Shown: positions 34,684-42,838 of the stretch, one piece after another
Numbering within the stretch: the stretch's first letter is position 1
Layout: each line of letters opens with the position of its first letter
Origin: Chitinophaga sp. H8
GTDB taxonomy: Bacteria; Bacteroidota; Bacteroidia; Chitinophagales; Chitinophagaceae
Assembly (NCBI RefSeq): GCF_040567655.1
Contig: NZ_JBEXAC010000001.1
Span: forward strand, 1,364,001 to 1,428,000
Direction: 5' to 3'
Length of the DNA stretch: 64,000 nt
Translations under genes and position numbers: made by a program
Notes under the pieces: model-generated
The model's input: only the letters and a program-made list of their open reading frames with translations
Databases searched by the model: none
What the model was told of the DNA's origin: nothing

Positions 34684-35319
34684 ATGAAAAGAAGAGAACT
34701 TATCAAGGCCCTGGGCCTGACAGCGATCAGCAGTGGTATCCTTTTGGAATCTTGTGATACAGGTACTAAAAAGGTGCCTGCTGCCGATGCGAAAGATACA
34801 GGTAGCTTAGCCCTGGTGGATGGGCGGGAAGCCTTTGAAATTGCCCGGTTGAAAAAGCTGGAAGCAGAAACGTTTTTTAACGAACATGAAATGCGCACGA
34901 TCACGGTACTGGCAGATATCATCATTCCCAAAGATGAAAAATCAGGCAGTGCTTCTGATGCCAAAGTGCCGGAGTTTATAGGATTTATTGTAAAGGATAT
35001 TCCTGCGCATCAGTTACCGATGCGGGGAGGATTGAAGTGGTTGGACATGCAGTGCCTGAAGCGTTATAATAAACCTTTTGTTGATTGTGCAGAGAAGGAA
35101 CAGCTGGAGCTCGTAACAGAGATAGCCTATCCTTTAAAAGCCAAGCCTGAAATGAAGCAGGGCGTTGCTTTCTTTAGCCTGATGCGCAACCTTACTGCCA
35201 CCGGATTTTATACCTCAGAGATGGGGATCAAGGATATTGGATATGTAGGGAATACCCCTAATAAATGGGCAGGTGTTCCGCAGGATGTATTGCAGCAGTA
35301 TGGTCTGCAATCAAGCTAA
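34684..35319 (+). CDS. Gluconate 2-dehydrogenase subunit 3-like small subunit (Tat lipoprotein)
   Basis: 211 residues from ATG 34684 (MKRRELIKALGLTAISSG); an upstream in-frame ATG at 34651 lies within the GMC gene. The start carries a twin-Arg (RRELIK) and a lipobox-like LLESC, so it is probably a Tat-exported lipoprotein. The body (EMRTITVLADIIIPKDEKSGSASDAKVPEF, FFSLMRNLTATGFYTSEMGIKDIGY) is the gluconate 2-dehydrogenase subunit 3 family, which assembles with and exports GMC dehydrogenases. No cytochrome subunit gene follows, so the electron acceptor is not encoded here. Confidence 0.88.
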   Translation: MKRRELIKALGLTAISSGILLESCDTGTKKVPAADAKDTGSLALVDGREAFEIARLKKLEAETFFNEHEMRTITVLADIIIPKDEKSGSASDAKVPEFIGFIVKDIPAHQLPMRGGLKWLDMQCLKRYNKPFVDCAEKEQLELVTEIAYPLKAKPEMKQGVAFFSLMRNLTATGFYTSEMGIKDIGYVGNTPNKWAGVPQDVLQQYGLQSS

Positions 35320-35360
35320 TCATCATTAATTATCGTTCTTAATCAACTAAAATTAAACAC

Positions 35361-36827
35361 ATGGACAAAAATTTGTTGAGTCAGGATAACCAATCCAATT
35401 CAAGACGAAATTTTATTAAAACTGCGGCCGTAGCAGCAGCCGGATTCACCATCGTACCTCGTCATGTGTTGGGTGGCAAGGGCTATCTGGCACCCAGCGA
35501 TAAACTGGTAATCGCCGGGGTAGGTGTTGGCGGCAAAGGACGGTCTGACCTATATAACTTTCATCAGAGTGGTAAAGCTGAAATTGGGTTCTTATGTGAT
35601 GTAGATGACCGTATGGTGGCCACTTCAAAAGAGCGTTTTCCTAAAGCTAAATATTACAAGGACTGGCGCGAAATGTTTGAAAAGGAATCAAAAAGCTTTG
35701 ATGCCGTATCGGTTTCCACACCTGACCATAACCACGCTATTATTGCCATGGGGGCAATGCAGCTGGGCAAACACGTGTATGTTCAAAAACCGATGACCCA
35801 CGATATCTATGAAGCCAGGGCGCTCACGAAAGCGGCCCAACGTTATAAAGTAGTTACGCAAATGGGTAACCAGGGCTCTTCCGGTGATGGGGTAAGACAG
35901 CTGCGGGAATGGTATGATGCTGGTGTAATAGGTGATGTACATACTGTATATATCTGGACTAACCGTCCTGTATGGCCACAAGGTATTCCCTGGTCTAAAG
36001 AAAAACCTCCGGTTCCTGCAGGACTTGATTGGGATCTGTGGTTAGGTACTGCGCCGTACAAAGATTATGTTGATAAACTGATTCCAGGTAGCTGGCGCGG
36101 TTGGTGGGATTATGGTACCGGCGCATTGGGCGATCTTGGTTGTCACCTGATCGAAGCACCTTTCCGTGTACTGAACCTGAAATATGCATTAGATGTACAA
36201 GCCAGCGTAAGCAGTGTGTTTGTGGATTTTGGCGAAAGAGGCTTCTTCCCCGATAGCTGTCCTCCGGCAAGTCATGCTACCCTGACATTCCCTAAAACAG
36301 ACAAAACCAAGGGCAAAGTAACCATGCACTGGATGGATGGTGGTATAAAACCAGAAAGACCGGAAGAATTGGGACCTGATGAACTGTTTGGAGATGGTAA
36401 CAGTGGTATCTTATTTATTGGTACCAAAGGTAAAATGATGGCCAGTGAATATGCAGCTAACCCACGTTTGTTGCCACTGTCACGCATGAATGAAGTGAAG
36501 GTAAAACAAACCCTGGCCCGTGTACCAGGCAGCGCAGAAGGACACTATGCGCAGTGGGTAGAAGGTGCTATAGCTGGATACGGAAATATGGAGCTGAGTT
36601 CTCCTTTTGATCTGGCAGGCCCGCTGACAGAAGCCGTATTAATGGCTAACCTGGCTATCAGGGTAGCAGATATTCCAAGGCCAAGAAAATCAGGAAAAGG
36701 AAATGAATATCCTGGTGCGAATACCAAGTTACTCTGGGATCATCAGAATATGCGTGTTACCAACTACGACGACGCCAATCAGTATGTAAAACGCGAGTAC
36801 AGGAAAGGCTGGGGAACACTGGGTTGA
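35361..36827 (+). CDS. Gfo/Idh/MocA-family oxidoreductase with Tat signal
   Basis: 488 residues. Tat signal SRRNFIKTAAVAAAGFTIVP, then an NAD(P)-binding Rossmann part (VIAGVGVGGKGRSDLYNF, VSTPDHNHAIIAMGAMQLGKHVYVQKPMTHD; note QKP in place of the usual EKP) and a C-terminal substrate domain (GTGALGDLGCHLIEAPF). The secreted Gfo/Idh/MocA branch works with 3-keto-glycoside enzymes and keeps its cofactor tightly bound. It is third in the operon, 41 bp after the small subunit. It may interconvert hydroxyl and keto forms during glycoside cleavage. Confidence 0.9.
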   Translation: MDKNLLSQDNQSNSRRNFIKTAAVAAAGFTIVPRHVLGGKGYLAPSDKLVIAGVGVGGKGRSDLYNFHQSGKAEIGFLCDVDDRMVATSKERFPKAKYYKDWREMFEKESKSFDAVSVSTPDHNHAIIAMGAMQLGKHVYVQKPMTHDIYEARALTKAAQRYKVVTQMGNQGSSGDGVRQLREWYDAGVIGDVHTVYIWTNRPVWPQGIPWSKEKPPVPAGLDWDLWLGTAPYKDYVDKLIPGSWRGWWDYGTGALGDLGCHLIEAPFRVLNLKYALDVQASVSSVFVDFGERGFFPDSCPPASHATLTFPKTDKTKGKVTMHWMDGGIKPERPEELGPDELFGDGNSGILFIGTKGKMMASEYAANPRLLPLSRMNEVKVKQTLARVPGSAEGHYAQWVEGAIAGYGNMELSSPFDLAGPLTEAVLMANLAIRVADIPRPRKSGKGNEYPGANTKLLWDHQNMRVTNYDDANQYVKREYRKGWGTLG

Positions 36828-36857
36828 TTTTTATTAAAAAACTAGTAATAAGCTAAG

Positions 36858-37532
36858 ATGAAATATAACATAACGTTGTTCCTGATCGCTGCTGCAGTGA
36901 TGATGGGCTGTAGTACCAGTAAAAAAGCCGGATCAGCAGACAGCGCCGGAGCTTCTGCAAAAGGTAATGGCGGATGGATTTCTCTGTTCGACGGGAAAAC
37001 ACTGAATGGATGGCAGGCAGGTGAAAACCCCGGCACCTTTTCGATAGAAGACGGTGCCATTGCAGTGCATGGCAAGAGAGCACACCTCTTCTATATGGGA
37101 GAGGTGGGTAATCATAACTTCAAAAACTTTGAATTCCAGGCGCAGGTAATGACTATGCCAGGCTCAAATTCAGGGATCTATTTCCACACGAAATTCCAGG
37201 AGGTAAAATTCCCGGATGATGGTTTTGAAGTACAGGTAAACAACTCGCATGGCGACTGGAAAAGAACAGGCAGTTTGTATGATATCAAGGAGATCAAGGA
37301 AAAGCTGGTGGATGACAATGTATGGTTTACTGAGTATATCCGGGTAGAGGGTAAAAAAGTAACCATTAAGGTCAACGACAAAACTGTACTGGAATGGACG
37401 GAGCCTGAAAATGCGGTGGCGCCGGAAGGACATCCAGGCAGGTTGATTTCCAGCGGAACATTTGCCCTGCAGGGACATGATCCCAAGAGTAAAGTACTCT
37501 TTAAGGATTTGAAAGTAAGGATGCTACCATAA
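36858..37532 (+). CDS. DUF1080 / 3-keto-disaccharide hydrolase lipoprotein
   Basis: 224 residues, lipoprotein signal ending MMGCSTS. A concanavalin-like beta-sandwich of PF06439: GWISLFDGKTLNGWQAG, GEVGNHNFKNFEFQAQVMT, NSGIYFHTKFQ, VQVNNSHGDW, GSLYDI, HPGRLISSGTFALQGHDPKSKVLFKDLKVRML. Members cleave 3-keto-glycosides by elimination. With the GMC and Gfo/Idh/MocA genes upstream it forms the known three-enzyme set for 3-keto-glycoside breakdown in the periplasm. 30 bp after the previous gene. Confidence 0.93.
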   Translation: MKYNITLFLIAAAVMMGCSTSKKAGSADSAGASAKGNGGWISLFDGKTLNGWQAGENPGTFSIEDGAIAVHGKRAHLFYMGEVGNHNFKNFEFQAQVMTMPGSNSGIYFHTKFQEVKFPDDGFEVQVNNSHGDWKRTGSLYDIKEIKEKLVDDNVWFTEYIRVEGKKVTIKVNDKTVLEWTEPENAVAPEGHPGRLISSGTFALQGHDPKSKVLFKDLKVRMLP

Positions 37533-37563
37533 TTAAAAGCGAATACTTTTTATATAATAATTT

Positions 37564-38283
37564 ATGAAACCGATAGTACAAATATCACTTGATTTAACAA
37601 ACATTGATGAAGCCCTAGAAACAGCTGCATTGGCAGTGCGTGCAGGCGTTGATTGGTTAGAAGCTGGTACTCCTTTGATCCTGGCAGAGGGTTTACATGG
37701 AGTAAGAAAGCTGCGGGAAGCCTTTCCAAATATTCCGATTGTAGCAGATCTGAAGACAATGGATGGTGGATATCTTGAAGTGGAAATGATGGGCAAAGCC
37801 GGCGCCACGCATGTAGTGGTAATGGTGAGAGCGCATGAAGAAACAATCAAGTGTGTGGTGAATGCTGGTCGCGACTTTGGTGTAAAAGTAATGGGAGATA
37901 ATCTGGGGCACCCGGACATGGTGGAAGGAGCAAAAATCCTGGAAGACCTGGGTTGCGATTACGTGATTCACCATATCGGTTATGATGAAAGACGTGGTAT
38001 CGCTGCACAAGGTAAGCGCATGCCTAGTCCGCTGGACCAATTACGTGAAGTGGTGAGTGCCGTAAATATACCTGTGCAGGCAGTAGGTGGCCTGTCACTG
38101 GAGCAAGCTATCCGCTGTCCGGAATATGGCGCACCACTGGTAGTATTGGGCGCTCCGTTGACTATTGATGCAGATGCCTTTAAAACAGCTACCGGAGATC
38201 TGGAAGCATCTCTCCGGATGATTTGTGAAAAAATTCATGCATACGGCGACGTTGCGGTAGGAAAAAATGGTATTAAAATTTAA
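37564..38283 (+). CDS. HPS/KGPDC-like (OMP decarboxylase superfamily) enzyme
   Basis: 239 residues, cytoplasmic. One TIM barrel of the orotidine-phosphate decarboxylase suprafamily: QISLDLTN, AGVDWLEAGTPL, PIVADLKTMDGGYLE (active-site D-x-K-x-x-D), ATHVVVMVRA, MGDNLGHPD, YVIHHIGYDERRG, QAVGGLSLEQAI, LVVLGAPLT. DLKTMDGG looks more like 3-hexulose-6-phosphate synthase than 3-keto-L-gulonate-6-phosphate decarboxylase. No phosphohexulose isomerase (SIS domain) is nearby, so a decarboxylase or aldolase on a keto-sugar phosphate is as likely as formaldehyde fixation. Confidence 0.8.
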   Translation: MKPIVQISLDLTNIDEALETAALAVRAGVDWLEAGTPLILAEGLHGVRKLREAFPNIPIVADLKTMDGGYLEVEMMGKAGATHVVVMVRAHEETIKCVVNAGRDFGVKVMGDNLGHPDMVEGAKILEDLGCDYVIHHIGYDERRGIAAQGKRMPSPLDQLREVVSAVNIPVQAVGGLSLEQAIRCPEYGAPLVVLGAPLTIDADAFKTATGDLEASLRMICEKIHAYGDVAVGKNGIKI

Positions 38284-38297
38284 ATCATTCAGATAAA

Positions 38298-39323
38298 ATG
38301 AAATCAGCTGCTGTGGTGAACTATGCACCTGAAAAAGGTGCCGTAGAGATCCGTGAAATAGAAAAACCTGTAATTGGTGAAGAAGATGTGTTGTTGGAAG
38401 TTGCTTATGTAGGTGTATGCGGAAGCGATATACACCAATGGACCAATGGTCATAGCTGGACCGTAAACTATCCGGTAGTATTGGGGCATGAATTTGCCGG
38501 TCGTATTGTAGAAACCGGCAGCCGCGTGAAAGGTTGGAAAGTAGGCGACCGCGTAGTAAGTGAAACTGCTGCTATTATCGATCCTGATAATCCTATGTCG
38601 AGAGTAGGATTGTATAATCTGGACCCTACCCGTAAGGGATTTGGATATGGTGTAAACGGTGCGATGACACGCTTCGTTTCAACACCTGCCCGTTGTCTGC
38701 ATCGTATTCCTGACCAGCTGCCATTTGAACATGCCTGTTTAACAGAGCCTTGCTGTGTTGCTTACAATGCAGTAGTAAACAATGCACATCTGAAGCCAGG
38801 TGATCGTGTTGTTGTGCTGGGCCCTGGTACGATAGGTATCCTGTGTGCAGCCGTAGCACGCCTTTGTGGGGCTGATGTAGCAGTGGTAGGGCTGGAAGCA
38901 GATAAAGGCCGTTTAGCCATTGCTGAGCAATATGGTTGTGAGGGTATTGTAGGTGATGCTACTGCATGGGCAAAAGAAAGAGATGGTCTTGGTGCTGACT
39001 GTATCATAGATGCCGCAGGAGCAAGTGCTACCATTAAGATTGCGATGGACCTGGTACGTCCTAACGGGCATATCCTGAAGGTCGGTTGGGGACCTCAGCC
39101 ACTTGGTTTTTCTATTGACCCGCTGGTACAAAAGAACGTAACCTTGCAGGGAAGTTTCAGTCATAACTGGCCTGTATGGGAGCGTGTTATTGCTTTGCTG
39201 GCCAGTGGCCGTCTGGATGTGAAACCTGTTATTGGCGGTATCTGGCCAATCGCTGAGTGGCACGATGCTTTTGAAAAGATGCATAGTGGCGCTGTAGTGA
39301 AAAGTATTATTAAACCAGTATAG
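38298..39323 (+). CDS. Zinc-type medium-chain dehydrogenase lacking structural-zinc Cys
   Basis: 341 residues of the sorbitol/threonine dehydrogenase-like MDR family: GVCGSDIHQW (Cys41), VLGHEFAG (His64, Glu65), TEPCCVAYNAV, and the NAD motif VVVLGPGTIGILCAAVARLCGADVAVVGLEAD. The structural zinc lobe normally has four Cys; here the matching stretch (about 94-109, AAIIDPDNPMSRVGLYNLDP) has none, while the following RKGFGYGVNGAMTRFV is normal. It is the sixth gene of the sugar operon, 14 bp after the HPS-like gene, and probably oxidises a polyol or keto-acid intermediate. Confidence 0.88.
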   Translation: MKSAAVVNYAPEKGAVEIREIEKPVIGEEDVLLEVAYVGVCGSDIHQWTNGHSWTVNYPVVLGHEFAGRIVETGSRVKGWKVGDRVVSETAAIIDPDNPMSRVGLYNLDPTRKGFGYGVNGAMTRFVSTPARCLHRIPDQLPFEHACLTEPCCVAYNAVVNNAHLKPGDRVVVLGPGTIGILCAAVARLCGADVAVVGLEADKGRLAIAEQYGCEGIVGDATAWAKERDGLGADCIIDAAGASATIKIAMDLVRPNGHILKVGWGPQPLGFSIDPLVQKNVTLQGSFSHNWPVWERVIALLASGRLDVKPVIGGIWPIAEWHDAFEKMHSGAVVKSIIKPV

Positions 39324-39325
39324 TT

Positions 39326-40108
39326 ATGCGGTTGAAAGATAAAGTTGTTATAGTAACCGGTAGCTGCACCGGCATCGGTAAAGCCATTGCCATACGTTGT
39401 GTGGCAGAAGGCGGCAAGGTGGTAGTGCATGGGCGGGATGGTGCCAGAGAACAGGGAGAAGCTATTGTGAAAGCGCTGGGAGCCGATAAGGCAGTATTGC
39501 ATATAGAAGACATCACTTTTGAAGGAGCGCCACAACGTTTAGTAGCAACAGCGGTCAATAAATTTGGCCGCCTGGATGCTATTGTAAATAATGCTGCCAT
39601 GATCGTGTCGTCTGATGTACATACTACTGATCTGCCCTTGTTTCGTAGTATTATGGAAGCCAATCTGATGGCACCATTTGCTATTATACAAGCCGCATTA
39701 CCTCACCTGAGCAATGCACGCGGCAGTGTGCTGAACATTGGGTCGGTAAATGCCTGGAGCGGAGAACCTAACCTCTTCGGATATAGTGTTTCGAAAGGCG
39801 CATTGATGACCTTAAGCCGTAACCTGGGGGATACCCTCCACCGGGAAATGGGTATCCGGGTAAACCAGCTCAATGTAGGCTGGGTACTGACCGAAAAGGA
39901 AGCAGAGCGTAAAAAAGCACAAGGTCTTGCAGAAGACTGGTACAAGGATCTGCCAAGGGTATATGCACCTGCCGGCCGGCTGTTGAAGCCGGAAGAAATT
40001 GCCGCTGCCGCAGTATATTGGCTGGCTGATGAAAGCGGGCCTATCAGCGGACAGGTAGTGGAGCTGGAACAGCACCCGCTGATTGGCCGTAACCCGCCTA
40101 AGAATTAA
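39326..40108 (+). CDS. Short-chain dehydrogenase/reductase (SDR)
   Basis: 260 residues of classical SDR: cofactor loop VIVTGSCTGIGKAIA, NNAA (about 89-92), Ser in NIGSVNAW, catalytic YSVSKGAL, and VNQLNVGWVLTE. It starts 2 bases after the dehydrogenase stop, so translation is coupled. It reduces or oxidises a sugar-derived hydroxyl using NAD(P). The C-terminal SGQVVELEQHP resembles SDRs that act on sugars or sugar acids (glucose or gluconate dehydrogenase-like). Confidence 0.9.
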   Translation: MRLKDKVVIVTGSCTGIGKAIAIRCVAEGGKVVVHGRDGAREQGEAIVKALGADKAVLHIEDITFEGAPQRLVATAVNKFGRLDAIVNNAAMIVSSDVHTTDLPLFRSIMEANLMAPFAIIQAALPHLSNARGSVLNIGSVNAWSGEPNLFGYSVSKGALMTLSRNLGDTLHREMGIRVNQLNVGWVLTEKEAERKKAQGLAEDWYKDLPRVYAPAGRLLKPEEIAAAAVYWLADESGPISGQVVELEQHPLIGRNPPKN

Positions 40109-40165
40109 AACAGCGTAGTCTGCATATTCCTGAAACAAACGATCATTTATTAAAGAATTTATTTT

Positions 40166-41071
40166 ATGCCGAAACTCGCCGTTTTTCCAAAAGCCTTTAT
40201 GCACGCCTTATGTAAGGATGGTAGCATGAAGGTGTCTGAATGGATAGCGCTGGCAACTAAACTGGATATTGAAGGACTGGAGTGGTATGCCGGATTCCTG
40301 GAAATGTCTGATAAAGCCAACTGGCCCATCTTTCGTAAACAGGTAGAAGATCAGGGGAAAGTCATCCCTATGATGTGCTGTTCTCCCGACTTTACACACC
40401 CGGATGCAAAATTCCGCGAACAGGAAATCAACAAACAAAAAAACTGGATAGATATGACGCATATCCTGGGAGGTTCCTATTGCAGGGTACTTTCAGGACA
40501 GAAGAGACCGGAACTTCAGATGGAAGAGGGGTTGAAACTGGCGGCAGATTGTATCACGGCTTGTATTCCATACGCACAGGAAAGAGGGATTACGCTGATC
40601 ATCGAAAATCATTATAAGGATGATTTCTGGGAGTACCCGGAATTTGCCCAGCAGATGGATGTATTTTGTAAACTGGTAGACAGGATCCATCACCCTAATT
40701 TTGGGGTAAACTATGATCCCAGTAATACTTTCCTGGCAGGAGAGGATCCATTGGAATTACTGAAAAGAGTATCTTCCAGGGTAGTTACCATGCACGCCAG
40801 CGACCGTTATCTTAAAGAGGGTACTATCGAAGACCTCCGCAAGGAAGAAGGTGGCGCAGTTGGATATGCCAAACGCCTGAGTCACGGAGAGATCGGGAAA
40901 GGGCTTAATGATTATGATGCTATTTTCACTGAATTGAAACGGGTAGGATTCGATAACTGGATCAGCATTGAAGATGGTGTGGATGGTATGGATCAGCTGG
41001 AACGCAGCGTAGCTTTCCTGCGCCGTAAGTTACAGCAATACTGGCCGGTAGCTGCTGGTGTACAATCGTAA
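40166..41071 (+). CDS. Sugar phosphate isomerase/epimerase (AP-endonuclease-2 fold)
   Basis: 301 residues. TIM barrel of the xylose-isomerase-like family: IEGLEWYAGF, ITLIIENHYKD (metal Glu), FGVNYDPSNTFLAGEDP (Asp), VVTMHASDRY (His), GEIGKGLNDYDAIFTELKRVGFDNWISIEDG (final Glu). It isomerises or epimerises ketoses, inosose or related keto sugars. Eighth gene of the cluster, 57 bp after the SDR. Members are frequent partners of Gfo/Idh/MocA and DUF1080 proteins. Confidence 0.88.
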   Translation: MPKLAVFPKAFMHALCKDGSMKVSEWIALATKLDIEGLEWYAGFLEMSDKANWPIFRKQVEDQGKVIPMMCCSPDFTHPDAKFREQEINKQKNWIDMTHILGGSYCRVLSGQKRPELQMEEGLKLAADCITACIPYAQERGITLIIENHYKDDFWEYPEFAQQMDVFCKLVDRIHHPNFGVNYDPSNTFLAGEDPLELLKRVSSRVVTMHASDRYLKEGTIEDLRKEEGGAVGYAKRLSHGEIGKGLNDYDAIFTELKRVGFDNWISIEDGVDGMDQLERSVAFLRRKLQQYWPVAAGVQS

Positions 41072-41116
41072 GCATGATCATGCTGTAGCACGAAACAGAT
41101 TTCAAAAACGAATGTA

Positions 41117-41830
41117 ATGCAGGTATTAAAAGGACTTTATCAGGTAGGTGGTGATTTGAATGGTATTACGTTCGATCAGCAAGGGGCCTTGTGGAATGAT
41201 GGCAACTCTTATATTTTAAAAACACCACAAGGTCTCTTGATGTTTGATTGTGGTTGTGGTGATACCATGGATCAGATATTCAGGAATATGGCATACTGGG
41301 ATCTGTCTCCTGATGACATTAAGTATTGTATTCTCACGCATTCCCATTTTGACCATGCAGGAGGGGCGCATCTTCTCAAGAAAAGGGGGGTAAAGCTGTT
41401 GGCCAGCAAGGAAGCAGCAGCCAGCGTAGCTGCCGGAGATGAACGTTGCTGCGGGTTTTTATATCATAAAACTTTCCATCCTGTAGAAGTAGATCAGATA
41501 GTAGCTGATGGGGAAGTACTCCACTTGCTGGGCCTGGATATTGAAGTCATCTATGTGCCAGGTCATAGTATGGGATGTACTGCTTATGCATTCAATTATG
41601 AAGGAAAAAGGCTGATGATCAGCGGAGACCTGATCGGCACTATACTGGGTGGAGATTTTGGGTGGAGTGGTTCTATAGATTTTGACAAAAAGATATATAC
41701 CGCCTCCCTGATGAAATTTGCAAAAATAGACATGGATATCATGTTGCCCGGTCATGGGTTAATCCATTTTCACAATCCCCGTTATAAGGTGGAAGTAGCC
41801 CTCAATGCTGCATTGATGGAGTGGCGATAA
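41117..41830 (+). CDS. MBL-fold metallo-hydrolase
   Basis: 237 residues without a signal peptide. Metallo-beta-lactamase fold with the zinc motif THSHFDHAG (HxHxDH), VPGHSMG (His), ISGDLIG (bridging Asp) and PGHGLIHF (last His). The general group hydrolyses thioesters, lactones or phosphodiesters. As the last gene of the sugar cluster (45 bp gap) it may open a lactone produced by the dehydrogenases; this is inference. Confidence 0.85.
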   Translation: MQVLKGLYQVGGDLNGITFDQQGALWNDGNSYILKTPQGLLMFDCGCGDTMDQIFRNMAYWDLSPDDIKYCILTHSHFDHAGGAHLLKKRGVKLLASKEAAASVAAGDERCCGFLYHKTFHPVEVDQIVADGEVLHLLGLDIEVIYVPGHSMGCTAYAFNYEGKRLMISGDLIGTILGGDFGWSGSIDFDKKIYTASLMKFAKIDMDIMLPGHGLIHFHNPRYKVEVALNAALMEWR

Positions 41831-41981
41831 TTGTTATTGGCCGGGGTTTGGCAGAGCCGGTGATGCGCCGGTTCTCCCCTCAGGCTGTACCATTAATGTC
41901 GGTGGTTGTTGAATAAAATGAATTGTTAATATTTCAGCTATGCTTGCTTATGTCTCCATCCTGTCTTAGATTGGGGGCGGA

Positions 41982-42731
41982 ATGAGGGTCACTAATCTTT
42001 TACAAAAGACAATAATATTTACAATATTAACCTTACTTCATTTGTCTGTTAGCGGACAAGTGAAGGTGAGCGGAACGGTATATGACCGTTCTGCCCGTTA
42101 TGGTATGCCAGGAGTGAGTGTGAGAAGCACCACCGGCGCCGGTACCGTAACCGATTCTTTAGGCCGATATAGTATTAAATTACCCCTTACTGACTCCATT
42201 AGCTTTTCCTACCAGGGAAAGGCTACGATGAAATTTCCCGTAAAAGAGATTCCCTTTAACAGGCCTTTTGATATGAGCCTCCATGTAGATGTACATATAT
42301 TACCGACGGTAGAGGTAGCTACCCGTATGCCTAACTACAGGAGGGATTCATTGGAACACCGTAATGAATACCGTAAGATATTTGACTACTCCCCGGATTT
42401 TCTATCCATGGGCGGAGGTGGTGGAGTGGGGGTAGGGCTTAACCTGGATGCTTTGTTCAGCTTAAAAAAGATCAAAAGAATGGAGGCCTTCAGGCGATAC
42501 CTGGAGCAGGATGAACGGGATAAATATGTAGACCACCGCTTTAATAAGGAGTTGGTAAGGAAAATAACCGGCCTGGAGCCCACCGCTTTGGACACCTTTA
42601 TGGCGCAATACCGGCCCAGTTATGAGATGCTACAGGGGTTCCCTACGGAATACGATTATTATTCCTACATCAAGTACTGGGGAGAGGTTTTCTCCGAAAA
42701 ATGGGCGCAGCATCATCCTAATCAGCCTTAG
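41982..42731 (+). CDS. Secreted carboxypeptidase-regulatory-like domain protein
   Basis: 249 residues with a signal peptide (TIIFTILTLLHLSVSGQ). A CarboxypepD_reg-like beta-sandwich follows (about 28-115; VKVSGTVYDRSARYGMPGVSVRSTT, GTVTDSLGRYSIKLP), then a Gly-rich patch (SMGGGGGVGVG) and a charged helical tail. There is no TonB barrel, so this is the short stand-alone form common in Bacteroidota. Function unknown. It is separated by 151 bp from the sugar operon and converges on the formaldehyde dehydrogenase gene. Confidence 0.8.
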   Translation: MRVTNLLQKTIIFTILTLLHLSVSGQVKVSGTVYDRSARYGMPGVSVRSTTGAGTVTDSLGRYSIKLPLTDSISFSYQGKATMKFPVKEIPFNRPFDMSLHVDVHILPTVEVATRMPNYRRDSLEHRNEYRKIFDYSPDFLSMGGGGGVGVGLNLDALFSLKKIKRMEAFRRYLEQDERDKYVDHRFNKELVRKITGLEPTALDTFMAQYRPSYEMLQGFPTEYDYYSYIKYWGEVFSEKWAQHHPNQP

Positions 42732-42838
42732 CCATAAATCAGCCAGAAAACCCAGGTAAAAGGAATGGAGGCTGACCAAAAGTACTTTCCTCCCCAGGAT
42801 AGTGTTCTTTTTAATCAGCCCCATGTGGTTTTTCAGGA

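Noticed and set aside
41840..41885. GAGCCGG/CCGGTTCTC hairpin after the MBL gene as terminator
   Set aside because: A GU pair is needed in the stem and no T-run follows; too weak to list.
42630..42824. 64-codon hydrophobic minus-strand ORF
   Set aside because: Most of it is antisense to the carboxypeptidase-regulatory-like gene, with no promoter or family support.
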